This document shows positions 1 to 6,833 of a DNA stretch of 8,387 nucleotides, one piece after another (within the stretch, counting starts at the first letter, position 1; every line of letters starts with the position of its first letter). The DNA comes from Pyrinomonadaceae bacterium. GTDB lineage: Bacteria > Acidobacteriota > Blastocatellia > Pyrinomonadales > Pyrinomonadaceae. The notes under the pieces were generated by a model that was not told where the DNA came from, made no database searches, and was given only the letters and a program-made list of their open reading frames with translations. The position numbers and the translations under genes are program-made. The DNA lies in assembly GCA_025929655.1 (NCBI GenBank), contig JAICPV010000075.1, positions 1 to 8,387 of the forward strand, written 5' to 3'.

Positions 1-290
1 ACGTCCGCGATATTCACTTCGAAACGGTCGATCGCAGTGACGACGTTCGACGGCCCGAACCAGTATTTGCGAAGCGCATCGATGCCTTTTAACGGCTCAC
101 CGCTTCCGGGGTACAACGCCGCGTCAGGCGTGAATAGCGACATGATCTTCTTCTCGTCGTTCTTCAGCCACGCGGTCCGGAACGTCTCTTCGATCGATCT
201 AATTGCTGCGATGTCATTCGAGGACTGTGATCGAACGTCGATGGGCACGCCGATAAACACAAATAAAAGAATTCCGATGATAAACTTCAT
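1..290 (-). CDS. Exported NTF2-like (SnoaL/DUF4440-type) protein, partial
   Basis: This gene is read leftwards from an ATG at 290 and runs off the left edge; 96 codons are visible. The first 20 or so residues (MKFIIGILLFVFIGVP...) look like a Sec signal peptide, so the product is probably periplasmic or secreted. Residues about 27-80 carry the opening helix and turn typical of the NTF2-like fold: IRSIEETFRTAWLKND, then SLFTPDAALYPGSGEPLKG, then a GIDALRKYW helix. Family members range from small-molecule enzymes to simple ligand-binding domains, so no substrate can be assigned. The start is supported by a strong purine-rich ribosome site (GAGGGGAG, 292-299 on this strand) immediately before the ATG. 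It is divergent from the winged-helix regulator at 452. The fold is fairly secure; the function is unknown. Confidence 0.75.
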   Translation of the reverse strand, partial: MKFIIGILLFVFIGVPIDVRSQSSNDIAAIRSIEETFRTAWLKNDEKKIMSLFTPDAALYPGSGEPLKGIDALRKYWFGPSNVVTAIDRFEVNIAD

Positions 291-413
291 ACTCCCCTCT
301 CTGGTGCAACCGAACCTTTCGGCAGGGCATCCGCTAAGCAGTTCGAAGCACGCAGACGAAATTGGGCTTTTGGCCGAATCAGTCGGGAGTTTATAGTTAG
401 CTTCGCAGGTAAG

Positions 414-443
414 TCTTGAAATAGTTCTCAAAGATTTCTCAAA
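414..443 (+). promoter_or_regulatory. Candidate operator: 11-bp-spaced TTCTCAAA direct repeats
   Basis: TTCTCAAA occurs twice exactly, at 425-432 and 436-443, so the two copies are 11 bp apart on the same helix face. A weaker copy (TCTTGAAA, 5 of 8 matching) lies a further 11 bp upstream at 414-421. PhoB/OmpR-family winged-helix domains typically bind tandem half-sites with about this spacing, and the next gene encodes such a domain. The last copy ends 8 bp before the GTG start, so a bound protein could block transcription or translation initiation. Autoregulation is an inference. Confidence 0.4.
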
Positions 444-451
444 TTGTTGTT

Positions 452-2659
452 GTGACGGAAAAGGCGCCATACATATACGAGTTCGAAAATTTTCGACTCG
501 ATCCCCGGCGGAAGAGCCTGTGGCATCACGATCAGTTGGTCTCGCTGACGCCAAAGGCATTCGAAACGCTGTTGGTGCTTGTGCGCAACTCAGGCGAGGT
601 AGTCGAAAAAAGCGAACTGCTCGACGCGGTTTGGGCAGACACGTTTGTCGAAGAATCGACCCTTTCGCAGAACATCCTGACGCTTCGGAAGACACTGGCA
701 TCCTTCGAGAGCGGAAAGAAGTTCATCGCGACAGTGCCGCGGCGGGGCTACAGGTTCGTCGCACCGCTTCAAAAACTGAACGGTTCGTTGGGCTTTTCGA
801 ACGGAATTGGAAGAACGGTTCCAACCGCGATCCTGGAGCAGGTTTCTGATCCGCAAACAAACGTAACCGCAAGAACGGCATCGAAACCCGAACGCGACAA
901 CAAAAACCAAACGTTATTTGCCGCAGCCGCATTGGGCGTTCTCCTGGTCGGCGCGGCAGTCCTGGCATGGTCTCTCAGCAGGCCGCTTTCGTTCGTCGAT
1001 GCAAAGTTTCGGGAAATTCGGACAACGAGTATTCTTTCGGACAGCAATATTCGCTCTGCGGCCATTTCACCCGACGGCAAATTCCTTTCGCTTATAGAGA
1101 CGAGTGGAGATGCGCAGCGCGTCCTGATACGGCACGTTAACGAAACCGATCCGATCGAGGTCGTTCCCCGTACCATTGGGCGCATTATCGGAGCTTCATT
1201 CTCACCGGACAGTCATTATATTTTCTACGCCGTTTACCGCGATAGCGCCGGCGGCGGACGCATTGGAGAGTTGTACCGCGTTTCGAGCCTGGGCGGCCCG
1301 GCGCAGTTGGTCATAAGGGATATTGACAGTCCGGTTTCGCTTTCGAAGTCCGAAAAGATGTCGTTTGTTCGGCGACGACCGGACCAAGGCAGCACGGAAC
1401 TCGTGATCGCCGATCTCGAAGGTAAGAACGAAAGGATCGTTTCGTCGCGAAAGCTCGACGAAGCATTTCTGAATGCGGCCATCTCGCCGGACGGGCGGTC
1501 GGTAGTCTCCGCAGTGCGTTCCAAAGCCGATCTGCGTCGCCCGATGGAGCTTCTACTTATCGATGTGGAGAGCGGCTCCCAAAGATCTCTAGCGGTGCAG
1601 CCTTGGTTGTGGATCGGTCAGGCGGCGTGGCTGGCGGACGGCAGCGGTGTCGCGGTGGTCGGCTACGGAGCGATGTCGCCGGACCTGACGGATGAGGTCT
1701 GGTTCGTTTCGGTCCCGGACGGGAAGGCGCGGCTGCTCGAAGCTGGCGTCAATGGCGTTTTCGGGATCAGCGTTACTGAAGACGGTAGTTCGATCGTCGC
1801 GGTCAGGTCCGACAAGATCACGAGCTTCTTGGTGGCCCCGGTGGACGATCTTTCGAAGGAACAGGCTATAGTCACAAAAGCCGGGGATCAAAGCCTTTTG
1901 CCGCTCGGAGCGGATTGGGCGACCGACGGCCGGATCTTCTATTCGACGACCGAGAACGGGAACGCGGACATTTGGTCCGTTCGCACCGACGGCAGTGATA
2001 AAAAAAGGCTTACTGCCGACAGATTCGCCGATCTGCAGCCGCGGGTTTCCGGTGACGGGAAATATCTTTATTTCCTTTCGAATCGCTCCGGCCAAATGAG
2101 CGTGTGGCGCAGCAAAACGGACGGCACCGAGGCCGAGAAGCTTACAGATGGAAGCGATGTGTTTTCCGTGACCGCATCGTCAGACGGCCGATCGATCTAT
2201 TACACGGCTCGGGCGGACAGCATCTTTTCGCAGCATCTATGGCGGGCCGATCCGGACGGCAGGAACCAGGTAAGGATCACAAACAGGACAACGCTTCAAC
2301 CCCGCCTCTCACCTGACGGGAAGAAGATCGCATGCTATTACCCCGCACCCGAAGGCGGCCAACCGGTATTGACTATCCTTAACGCCGAGAATGGGGACGT
2401 GATCCGCCAATTCCCTGACCGAAAGAACGACCTCATGCACGAATGGCTGAAGAACAGCAGCGAGCTTTTCGCCCTGTCGCGCGACGGCTCAGGATCCGCG
2501 ATATGGAGGATCTCGGTCGACTCTGTCGACGCAAAACTGGTCCGTGATCTTCCGAACGAAAATATGTTCCGTCTCGCGATCTCGCCGGAAGGCCGTCGGC
2601 TCTTTTACGAGAAGGGCGTTTCGGTTAATAACGTGTTACTGCTGAACAGCGCAAAATAA
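452..2659 (+). CDS. Membrane-anchored winged-helix regulator with PD40/TolB-like propeller
   Basis: The 735-residue protein has three parts. Residues about 7-105 are an OmpR/PhoB-type (Trans_reg_C, CadC-like) DNA-binding domain: YEFENFRLDP, LTPKAFETLLVLVRNSGEVVEKSELLDAVW, then the wing ending VPRRGYRFVAP. A linker follows, then one hydrophobic segment at about 154-174. The rest (about 190-735) is a beta-propeller of PD40/WD40-like blades, visible as recurring SPDG-type turns (S206PDG, S345PDG, S620PDG, S711PEG and degenerate copies) each followed by strands and closing with XWRxxxDG...LT. There is no receiver domain, so this is a one-component sensor: DNA binding in the cytoplasm, propeller probably outside the membrane. 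The GTG start has no clear ribosome site, but a stop at 422-424 limits upstream extension and the winged helix begins at once. It ends 5 bp from carA, which converges on it. Ligand and targets are unknown. Confidence 0.93.
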   Translation: MTEKAPYIYEFENFRLDPRRKSLWHHDQLVSLTPKAFETLLVLVRNSGEVVEKSELLDAVWADTFVEESTLSQNILTLRKTLASFESGKKFIATVPRRGYRFVAPLQKLNGSLGFSNGIGRTVPTAILEQVSDPQTNVTARTASKPERDNKNQTLFAAAALGVLLVGAAVLAWSLSRPLSFVDAKFREIRTTSILSDSNIRSAAISPDGKFLSLIETSGDAQRVLIRHVNETDPIEVVPRTIGRIIGASFSPDSHYIFYAVYRDSAGGGRIGELYRVSSLGGPAQLVIRDIDSPVSLSKSEKMSFVRRRPDQGSTELVIADLEGKNERIVSSRKLDEAFLNAAISPDGRSVVSAVRSKADLRRPMELLLIDVESGSQRSLAVQPWLWIGQAAWLADGSGVAVVGYGAMSPDLTDEVWFVSVPDGKARLLEAGVNGVFGISVTEDGSSIVAVRSDKITSFLVAPVDDLSKEQAIVTKAGDQSLLPLGADWATDGRIFYSTTENGNADIWSVRTDGSDKKRLTADRFADLQPRVSGDGKYLYFLSNRSGQMSVWRSKTDGTEAEKLTDGSDVFSVTASSDGRSIYYTARADSIFSQHLWRADPDGRNQVRITNRTTLQPRLSPDGKKIACYYPAPEGGQPVLTILNAENGDVIRQFPDRKNDLMHEWLKNSSELFALSRDGSGSAIWRISVDSVDAKLVRDLPNENMFRLAISPEGRRLFYEKGVSVNNVLLLNSAK

Positions 2660-2664
2660 CGGCT

Positions 2665-3789
2665 TCACGCGTTCGTTTGCATCAGTGCAATAAAGCGCTC
2701 AAAAAGATATTCCGAATCGTGTGGCCCTGGTGCGGATTCGGGGTGATATTGGACGGAGAAAACCGGAAGGGTTTTGTGCCGTAGGCCGGCGACGGTCTGG
2801 TCGTTTAGGTTTAAGTGAGTGACCTCTACTTCGGGCGGGAGCGATTCGGCGTCGATCGCGAAGCCGTGATTATGCGACGTGATCTCGATCTTCCCGGTGG
2901 TCAGGTCCTTGATCGGCTGGTTGCCGCCGCGGTGGCCGAACTTGAGTTTGTAGGTTTCTCCGCCAAATGCGGATCCGATCAGTTGATGCCCAAGGCATAT
3001 GCCGAACATCGGCGTCTGCGTTTCCGCAAGCTTTTTGATCTCCTCGATCACGGTTTTCATCGATGCCGGATCGCCAGGTCCGTTAGAAAGAAAAATGCCG
3101 TCGGGTTCCAGCGCCATCACGTCGCTCGCCGGCGTGTCGGCAGGGACTACCGTGACACGACAGCCGAATCTTGCGAATTCTCTCAACGAGTTGGTTTTGA
3201 CGCCAAAGTCGAAGGCCACGATATGGAATTTAGGAGTATCGGAGGACACATGCGCTATTCCCGATTGCATCGGGATTTCCGCCTGGTATGCGAACTGCTT
3301 GGAAACAGTGACCTTGCTCGCCAGTTCGCGGTTCTGCATTTCAGGCGAGGACAGAACGTTTTCAAGCAAAGCTTTTGGATCGCTTTCCACAGATGAAATT
3401 CCGGCACGCATCGCTCCTTTGTCGCGGATGTGCCTGACAAGCGCGCGGGTGTCGATGTGCTCGATGCCAACGATACTGTTTTTCTTTAGGTATGAGTCGA
3501 GAGAATCGGTAGAACGCCAGTTGGATACGATACGGCTCGCTTCGCGAACTACGAACCCCTCAACCCACGGACGGCGTGATTCTACATCGTCGTCGTTGAC
3601 GCCGTAGTTCCCGATCAGGGGATAAGTCATGCAGACGATCTGCCCGGCGTAGCTAGGGTCGGTCAGGATCTCCTGATACCCAGCCATCGAGGTGTTGAAA
3701 ACCATCTCGCCGAACGTCTCGCCCTCAGCGCCGAAGGACGCACCTTGAAAGGTGCGCCCGTCTTCGAGAACCAAAATCGCATTAGTCAC
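2665..3789 (-). CDS. carA: Carbamoyl-phosphate synthase small (glutaminase) subunit
   Basis: CarA hydrolyses glutamine and passes ammonia to CarB, which makes carbamoyl phosphate for pyrimidine and arginine synthesis in the cytoplasm. The 374 residues match the family's usual length. The N-terminal CarA-specific domain shows FNTSMAGYQEILTDPSYAGQ (31-50) and IDTRALVRHIRDKG (112-125). The C-terminal class I glutamine amidotransferase domain shows SNGPGDP (235-241), the nucleophile in GICLGHQ (Cys265) and the His349/Glu351 pair in YHPES. All catalytic residues are present, so the enzyme should be active. The start is GTG (TNAILVLEDG follows, as usual for CarA) with no evident Shine-Dalgarno. carB is not adjacent in this window: upstream on the same strand are a palindromic element and lepB, and downstream the regulator gene converges with only 5 bp between stop codons. 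Confidence 0.97.
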   Translation of the reverse strand: MTNAILVLEDGRTFQGASFGAEGETFGEMVFNTSMAGYQEILTDPSYAGQIVCMTYPLIGNYGVNDDDVESRRPWVEGFVVREASRIVSNWRSTDSLDSYLKKNSIVGIEHIDTRALVRHIRDKGAMRAGISSVESDPKALLENVLSSPEMQNRELASKVTVSKQFAYQAEIPMQSGIAHVSSDTPKFHIVAFDFGVKTNSLREFARFGCRVTVVPADTPASDVMALEPDGIFLSNGPGDPASMKTVIEEIKKLAETQTPMFGICLGHQLIGSAFGGETYKLKFGHRGGNQPIKDLTTGKIEITSHNHGFAIDAESLPPEVEVTHLNLNDQTVAGLRHKTLPVFSVQYHPESAPGPHDSEYLFERFIALMQTNA

Positions 3790-3800
3790 GGATTTATTTT

Positions 3801-3938
3801 ACCGCAGAGACGCCGAGACGCAGAGAAAGCAAGAATGATTTTGCCCGCGAACGAACGCAAATGAAGAGCGCAACTGATCCGTGATACCAGCTTCAATTCG
3901 CGGGCCTAACTTCTTCCTATGCGTCTCGGCGGTGAGAT
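3801..3938. repeat. Nested inverted-repeat element between lepB and carA
   Basis: The spacer between lepB and carA is almost filled by an imperfect palindrome. The outer arms CGCCGAGACGCA (3811-3822) and TGCGTCTCGGCG (3920-3931) are exact 12-bp complements, with partly matching flanks. The inner arms GCCCGCGAA (3843-3851) and TTCGCGGGC (3897-3905) are exact 9-bp complements. The two pairs nest on one axis around about 45 unpaired bases. No reading frame of note lies inside. The CCGCAGAGACGCCGAGACGCAGAG-like arm resembles intergenic repeats I recall from various environmental bacteria; this is unverified. It is probably a REP- or MITE-like dispersed repeat. It would lie in the carA leader if lepB and carA are co-transcribed. 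Confidence 0.6.
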
Positions 3939-3941
3939 AAC

Positions 3942-4685
3942 TTATTGATCTTCCGCGCGGAGGTCTTTTAGCGGAGGTTCGGGCATGTTTTCGTATCGCC
4001 CGTGTTCGAGGAAACCCATGTCCTGCGGTTTCCAGTAACGGAAGAATGCCTTGCCGTAGATGTATTTTTCAGGAACCAGGCCCCAATAACGTGAATCGGA
4101 CGAATTGTCGCGGTTGTCGCCCATTACGAAATAGTAATGGTCTTCGATCCGTTTCGCCGGCCAGGTGGGAAGCGCTTGGTTGTGCTCGGTGTCGAGGTAA
4201 TCTTCTTTTAATTCCGTCCCGTCGATATACACTTTTCCGTCGCGGACCTCGACGGTTTCGCCCGGCATACCGATCACTCGTTTGACGTAGCTTTTATCCG
4301 GCTCTTTCGGATACCAGAAAACGACGATGTCGCCGCGTTCGATGTGCCCCCAGCTTACCGAATCGATCTTGTAATAAACGAGCTTGTTGACGAGCAGCCT
4401 CTCGCCGTCCTGGAGCTGCGGCACCATCGAAGTTCCTTCGACCACGACAGGCTGCACGGCGAATACGCCTATCAAAATAAATACCACCACGATCAAAAAG
4501 ATGTCGCGGAAGAGGCGCAAGCCCTCGATCCATATGCCGCGCTTCGATTCGCGACGCGGATGGATCACGTCAATGCCGTGATCGTCCATATGGTGCGGAT
4601 CGAAGCTGATTTGTTTATCCTTGCGGAAATCGAACATAATCGGGTTAGTTTGGATGAGCGCGTCTGGCAGTGCAGTTGGCTGCAC
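3942..4685 (-). CDS. lepB: Signal peptidase I
   Basis: This serine protease (family S26) removes signal peptides from exported proteins at the outer face of the cytoplasmic membrane. The 247-residue protein has a charged cytoplasmic N-terminus, one membrane segment at about 61-79 (DIFLIVVVFILIGVFAVQP), the nucleophile Ser86 in VEGTSMVP, the general base Lys135 in SYVKRVIGMPGE, and the family signature GDNRDNSSDSRYWG (189-202). All catalytic parts are intact. The start is uncertain. The GTG at 4685 gives 16 extra residues, while an ATG at 4637 (MFDFRKDKQ) is a good alternative, because a promoter-like sequence at 4697-4726 would place the RNA 5' end almost on the GTG. Neither start has a strong ribosome site. 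It is divergent from the aminotransferase-fold gene, and carA follows on the same strand after the repeat element. Confidence 0.95.
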   Translation of the reverse strand: MQPTALPDALIQTNPIMFDFRKDKQISFDPHHMDDHGIDVIHPRRESKRGIWIEGLRLFRDIFLIVVVFILIGVFAVQPVVVEGTSMVPQLQDGERLLVNKLVYYKIDSVSWGHIERGDIVVFWYPKEPDKSYVKRVIGMPGETVEVRDGKVYIDGTELKEDYLDTEHNQALPTWPAKRIEDHYYFVMGDNRDNSSDSRYWGLVPEKYIYGKAFFRYWKPQDMGFLEHGRYENMPEPPLKDLRAEDQ

Positions 4686-4696
4686 AACCTTAGATA

Positions 4697-4726
4697 ATAA
4701 TTAGCTTTCGGGCGTGTTCTTGTCAA
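4697..4726 (-). promoter_or_regulatory. Candidate sigma70-type promoter for lepB
   Basis: Read on the minus strand, a perfect -35 hexamer TTGACA (4726-4721) is followed after 18 bp by AATTAT (4702-4697, four of six matches to TATAAT) in an AT-rich stretch. The predicted RNA start is near 4690. It lies in the 53-bp gap between lepB and the divergent aminotransferase-fold gene. The same AT-rich stretch also holds GATAAT (4693-4698) on the plus strand, which could be a -10 for that gene, though I see no matching -35. Confidence 0.4.
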
Positions 4727-4738
4727 AGAAATTTTCGT

Positions 4739-5866
4739 ATGAACCATGAGATCCGATCTCAATTCGCGGCACTGGAGAAATACATCTATCTCAACAGCGC
4801 CGCAGTTTCGCCCATTCCAAAAGCAGCGGTGGATGCCGTAAATTCGCAGCTCAACGACGTGGCGGGTCATGGCAGCGAACATTACGCTGATTGGATCGAC
4901 ACAAAAAACCGCGCCCGCGCCTTGCTCGCGCGAATGTTGAATGTTCAACCCGAACAGGTCGCATTCATGCGCAACACGTCCGACGGTTTTGCTGCGATCG
5001 CGAACGGTATCGGTTGGAAACTGGGCGACAATATCGTCAGCTTTGAGGGTGAATTCCCGGCGAATTTCTACCCGTGGCGGATGGCCCGCGACCGTTACGA
5101 TGTCGAGCTGCGACTCTGCCCCGAACGCGACGGCCGCATCGATCTCGACGAATTTATCGGGCTCATCGATTCCAACACGCGTGTTGCCGCGATCAGCGCC
5201 GTGCAGTATGCATCGGGCTTTCAAGCCGATTTGGAACGCATTGGAAAAGCAGCAAGAGGTGTCGATGCGCTGTTCGCCGTTGATATCATTCAGGCGCTTG
5301 GAGCGAAGGGGTTCGATCTTCCCTCACAGTTCGTCGATATCGCTTCCGGGGCAAGCCACAAATGGCTGTGCGCTCCTGAAGGCTGCGGTATGCTGTACGT
5401 TTCGGACCGGGCACGCGAGATGCTTGAGCCGTCGCTGGTCGGGTGGATCAGCGTCGAAACGCCGTGGGATTTTGCTGATCGCGAACAGCCTTTCAAACCG
5501 AATGCGCTCGCGTACGAAAGCGGCACCGGGGCTTCATCGTTGTTTTACGGCTTGGAGCAAAGCTTGAAACTATTGATAGAAACTGGTTTGGAAAAGATCG
5601 ATTCATATTTGCTCGATCTCACCGACCTGCTTTGCGACAGCCTGGCAGGGAAGAACTACAACATACTAAGCTCGCGCTTGCCCGGGGAGAAATCTGGCAT
5701 AGTCTGCGTTCAGCATTCGAACCGGATCCACTGCAACGAGATCGCGAAAAACCTGCAAAGCGAGAACATAATCGTCAGCCCACGCGGCGACCGCCTGCGC
5801 ATCGCGCCTCATTTTTATAACAATACAGAGGATATCGATCGCCTGATCGAGGCACTACCTCGATGA
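4739..5866 (+). CDS. Class V aminotransferase-fold PLP enzyme
   Basis: The 375-residue protein has the fold-type I plan of the aminotransferase class V family (cysteine desulfurases, isopenicillin-N epimerase-like and kynureninase-like enzymes). Visible landmarks are YLNSAAVSP near the N-terminus (17-25), the cofactor-phosphate region RNTSDGF (78-84), Asp182 with Gln185 in FAVDIIQALG (pyridine-nitrogen and ring contacts), the Schiff-base Lys208 in SGASHKWLCAPEGCG, YESGTG (259-264), and a C-terminal RLRIAPHFYNN with Arg354 likely binding the substrate carboxylate. The C-terminal loop that carries the persulfide cysteine in SufS-like desulfurases (before the conserved Arg) reads VSPRGDRLR and has no Cys. 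I therefore do not call it a cysteine desulfurase. The reaction and substrate are unknown. It is a single-gene unit between lepB and a convergent gene, with a weak ribosome site. Confidence 0.88.
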   Translation: MNHEIRSQFAALEKYIYLNSAAVSPIPKAAVDAVNSQLNDVAGHGSEHYADWIDTKNRARALLARMLNVQPEQVAFMRNTSDGFAAIANGIGWKLGDNIVSFEGEFPANFYPWRMARDRYDVELRLCPERDGRIDLDEFIGLIDSNTRVAAISAVQYASGFQADLERIGKAARGVDALFAVDIIQALGAKGFDLPSQFVDIASGASHKWLCAPEGCGMLYVSDRAREMLEPSLVGWISVETPWDFADREQPFKPNALAYESGTGASSLFYGLEQSLKLLIETGLEKIDSYLLDLTDLLCDSLAGKNYNILSSRLPGEKSGIVCVQHSNRIHCNEIAKNLQSENIIVSPRGDRLRIAPHFYNNTEDIDRLIEALPR

Positions 5867-5868
5867 GA

Positions 5869-5930
5869 GCAGAAGCCTGACCGTAAGAGGACGTTGCTAG
5901 TTTAGCCCTCCCTTACGGTCAGGCTTCTGC
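5869..5930. repeat. Perfect 19-bp-stem palindrome between convergent genes
   Basis: The arms at 5869-5887 (GCAGAAGCCTGACCGTAAG) and 5912-5930 are exact reverse complements over 19 bp, with a 24-base loop in which AGG and CCT can extend the stem. It sits between the stop codons of the aminotransferase-fold gene and the convergent gene ending at 5939. A run of seven A follows at 5931-5937, so neither strand has a U tract on the 3' side of the hairpin. It is therefore not a standard intrinsic terminator, although so stable a hairpin may still slow polymerase or protect 3' ends. Its form fits a REP-like extragenic palindrome. Confidence 0.7.
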
Positions 5931-5938
5931 AAAAAAAC

Positions 5939-6709
5939 CTATGGGAGCGGTTCGGAGAGGTCGTCGAGGTTCAACCGCGTCATGCCGCCGGCGTCTGTGA
6001 AAGCGGTCATGCCCGCGCGCTGCGATTCGCGGTACTGAAAATACATGAAACCGGCCGCAATTCCGGTCGCAATAGTAATTGCGAAGATCAGCGCGATCCA
6101 GAGGACCGTCGAGATCGCAACATCGCGGCCCGTTTCGGCGAAATAGCGTTCGAGTTTCTGCAGCAAGAACGGATCCTCGCCAAGCCATTGGACGTGCTTT
6201 TCGTATTTGACCTGATCGATCAGAGCCGCGGCTGCTGTGGGGTCGCCGGAATGAAATACGAACACGCTGTAATTCCCTACACGCCGGTATTCAACCGATA
6301 ACGGTTCGCCGTTCGAAATATTTAAGTTTCCCGGCTGTTCTATTTCTCCCTTGAATTTGCTGTTCGCATCAGCGGCTGCTTGCGGAGTGGTGTATTCGAT
6401 TATTAGCAGTTTTCCGGCCGGGTAAGCGGCCGAAACAGCCTCAGTTCCGCCCGAAAACTCTACCGAATTCAAGATCGGATGGTTGCCGACAGCATTATTT
6501 AACGCATTCTTGTCCTGAATGAATACAGCCTGCGAACGGACATTTTCCCAGTCCGGCAGGTGTTTTAACAGTACGGGAATGCCGTCATCTTCCGATATTT
6601 CCTGGCTTTTGTAACCGTTTTGCTGTCCCAAGGCACTGTAACTAAGCGTACAGCCCAAGGCGGCCATTGCGAACAATAATATAAGGGGTTTGGAGAACAA
6701 TGAAGACAT
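5939..6709 (-). CDS. Exported hypothetical protein with C-terminal membrane anchor
   Basis: I do not recognise this 256-residue protein. Residues 1-29 look like a Sec signal peptide (SSLFSKPLILLFAMAALGCTLSYSALGQ). Cys20 is preceded by ALG, a poor lipobox, so cleavage by signal peptidase I near ALG/Q is more likely than lipidation. Residues about 40-190 form a soluble extracytoplasmic domain of mixed alpha/beta character: VLLKHLPDWENV, LLIIEYTTPQAAADA, VEYRRVGNYSVFVFHSGD, and AAALIDQVKYEKHVQWLG. One strong membrane segment lies at about 198-224, followed by a short, probably cytoplasmic tail (YRESQRAGM...LPEP-like end). The predicted topology is type I. The ATG has no clear ribosome site. It is divergent from the ECF sigma gene, and shared control is possible but unproven. 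Confidence 0.8.
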   Translation of the reverse strand: MSSLFSKPLILLFAMAALGCTLSYSALGQQNGYKSQEISEDDGIPVLLKHLPDWENVRSQAVFIQDKNALNNAVGNHPILNSVEFSGGTEAVSAAYPAGKLLIIEYTTPQAAADANSKFKGEIEQPGNLNISNGEPLSVEYRRVGNYSVFVFHSGDPTAAAALIDQVKYEKHVQWLGEDPFLLQKLERYFAETGRDVAISTVLWIALIFAITIATGIAAGFMYFQYRESQRAGMTAFTDAGGMTRLNLDDLSEPLP

Positions 6710-6763
6710 CGAACTTAGATGAAAAATGGGCTGTCGGGGATGTTAACACCTGTTCCGATTCAC

Positions 6764-6804
6764 TGCAAAACATGTCCTAAATGCTACACGATTTAGTGCA
6801 AAAC
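6764..6804. promoter_or_regulatory. TGCAAAAC direct repeats around a CTAAAT/ATTTAG inverted repeat
   Basis: TGCAAAAC occurs at 6764-6771 and again at 6797-6804, exactly 33 bp apart. Between them lie CTAAAT (6777-6782) and ATTTAG (6791-6796), a perfect 6-bp inverted repeat with an 8-bp spacer. The cluster is in the divergent region between the anchored hypothetical protein and the ECF sigma gene. It may be a protein-binding site, but short AT-rich repeats of this kind also arise by chance. Confidence 0.25.
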
Positions 6805-6833
6805 TGATTTAAAGCAGTCATCGAAAGTGTCGA

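Noticed and set aside
37..396. 119-residue plus-strand open frame at the left edge
   Set aside because: It is antisense to the partial NTF2-like gene, which has a signal peptide, a fold match and a strong ribosome site.
1589..2095. 168-residue minus-strand open frame inside the regulator gene
   Set aside because: It is antisense to the propeller region, has an Arg/Pro-rich composition typical of shadow frames, and shows no ribosome site or family motif.
2815..3607. Two plus-strand open frames (193 and 202 residues) opposite carA
   Set aside because: carA on the minus strand has all family and catalytic motifs; these frames are its antisense shadows.
4565..5224. 219-residue minus-strand open frame
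   Set aside because: It lies antisense to the well-supported lepB 5' end and PLP enzyme, its protein has no recognisable domain, and it would overlap both genes.
4739..5866. SufS/IscS cysteine desulfurase assignment
   Set aside because: The catalytic cysteine loop is missing, and no suf or isc genes are nearby.
5869..5937. Intrinsic terminator for the convergent genes
   Set aside because: The hairpin is excellent, but neither strand has a T run on the 3' side, so I list it as a palindromic repeat instead.
6720..6756. Minus-strand GGAAC (6756-6752) as an ECF promoter for the anchored hypothetical gene
   Set aside because: No TCTAA-like -10 lies at 15-17 bp; the only TCTAA on that strand is much too far downstream.
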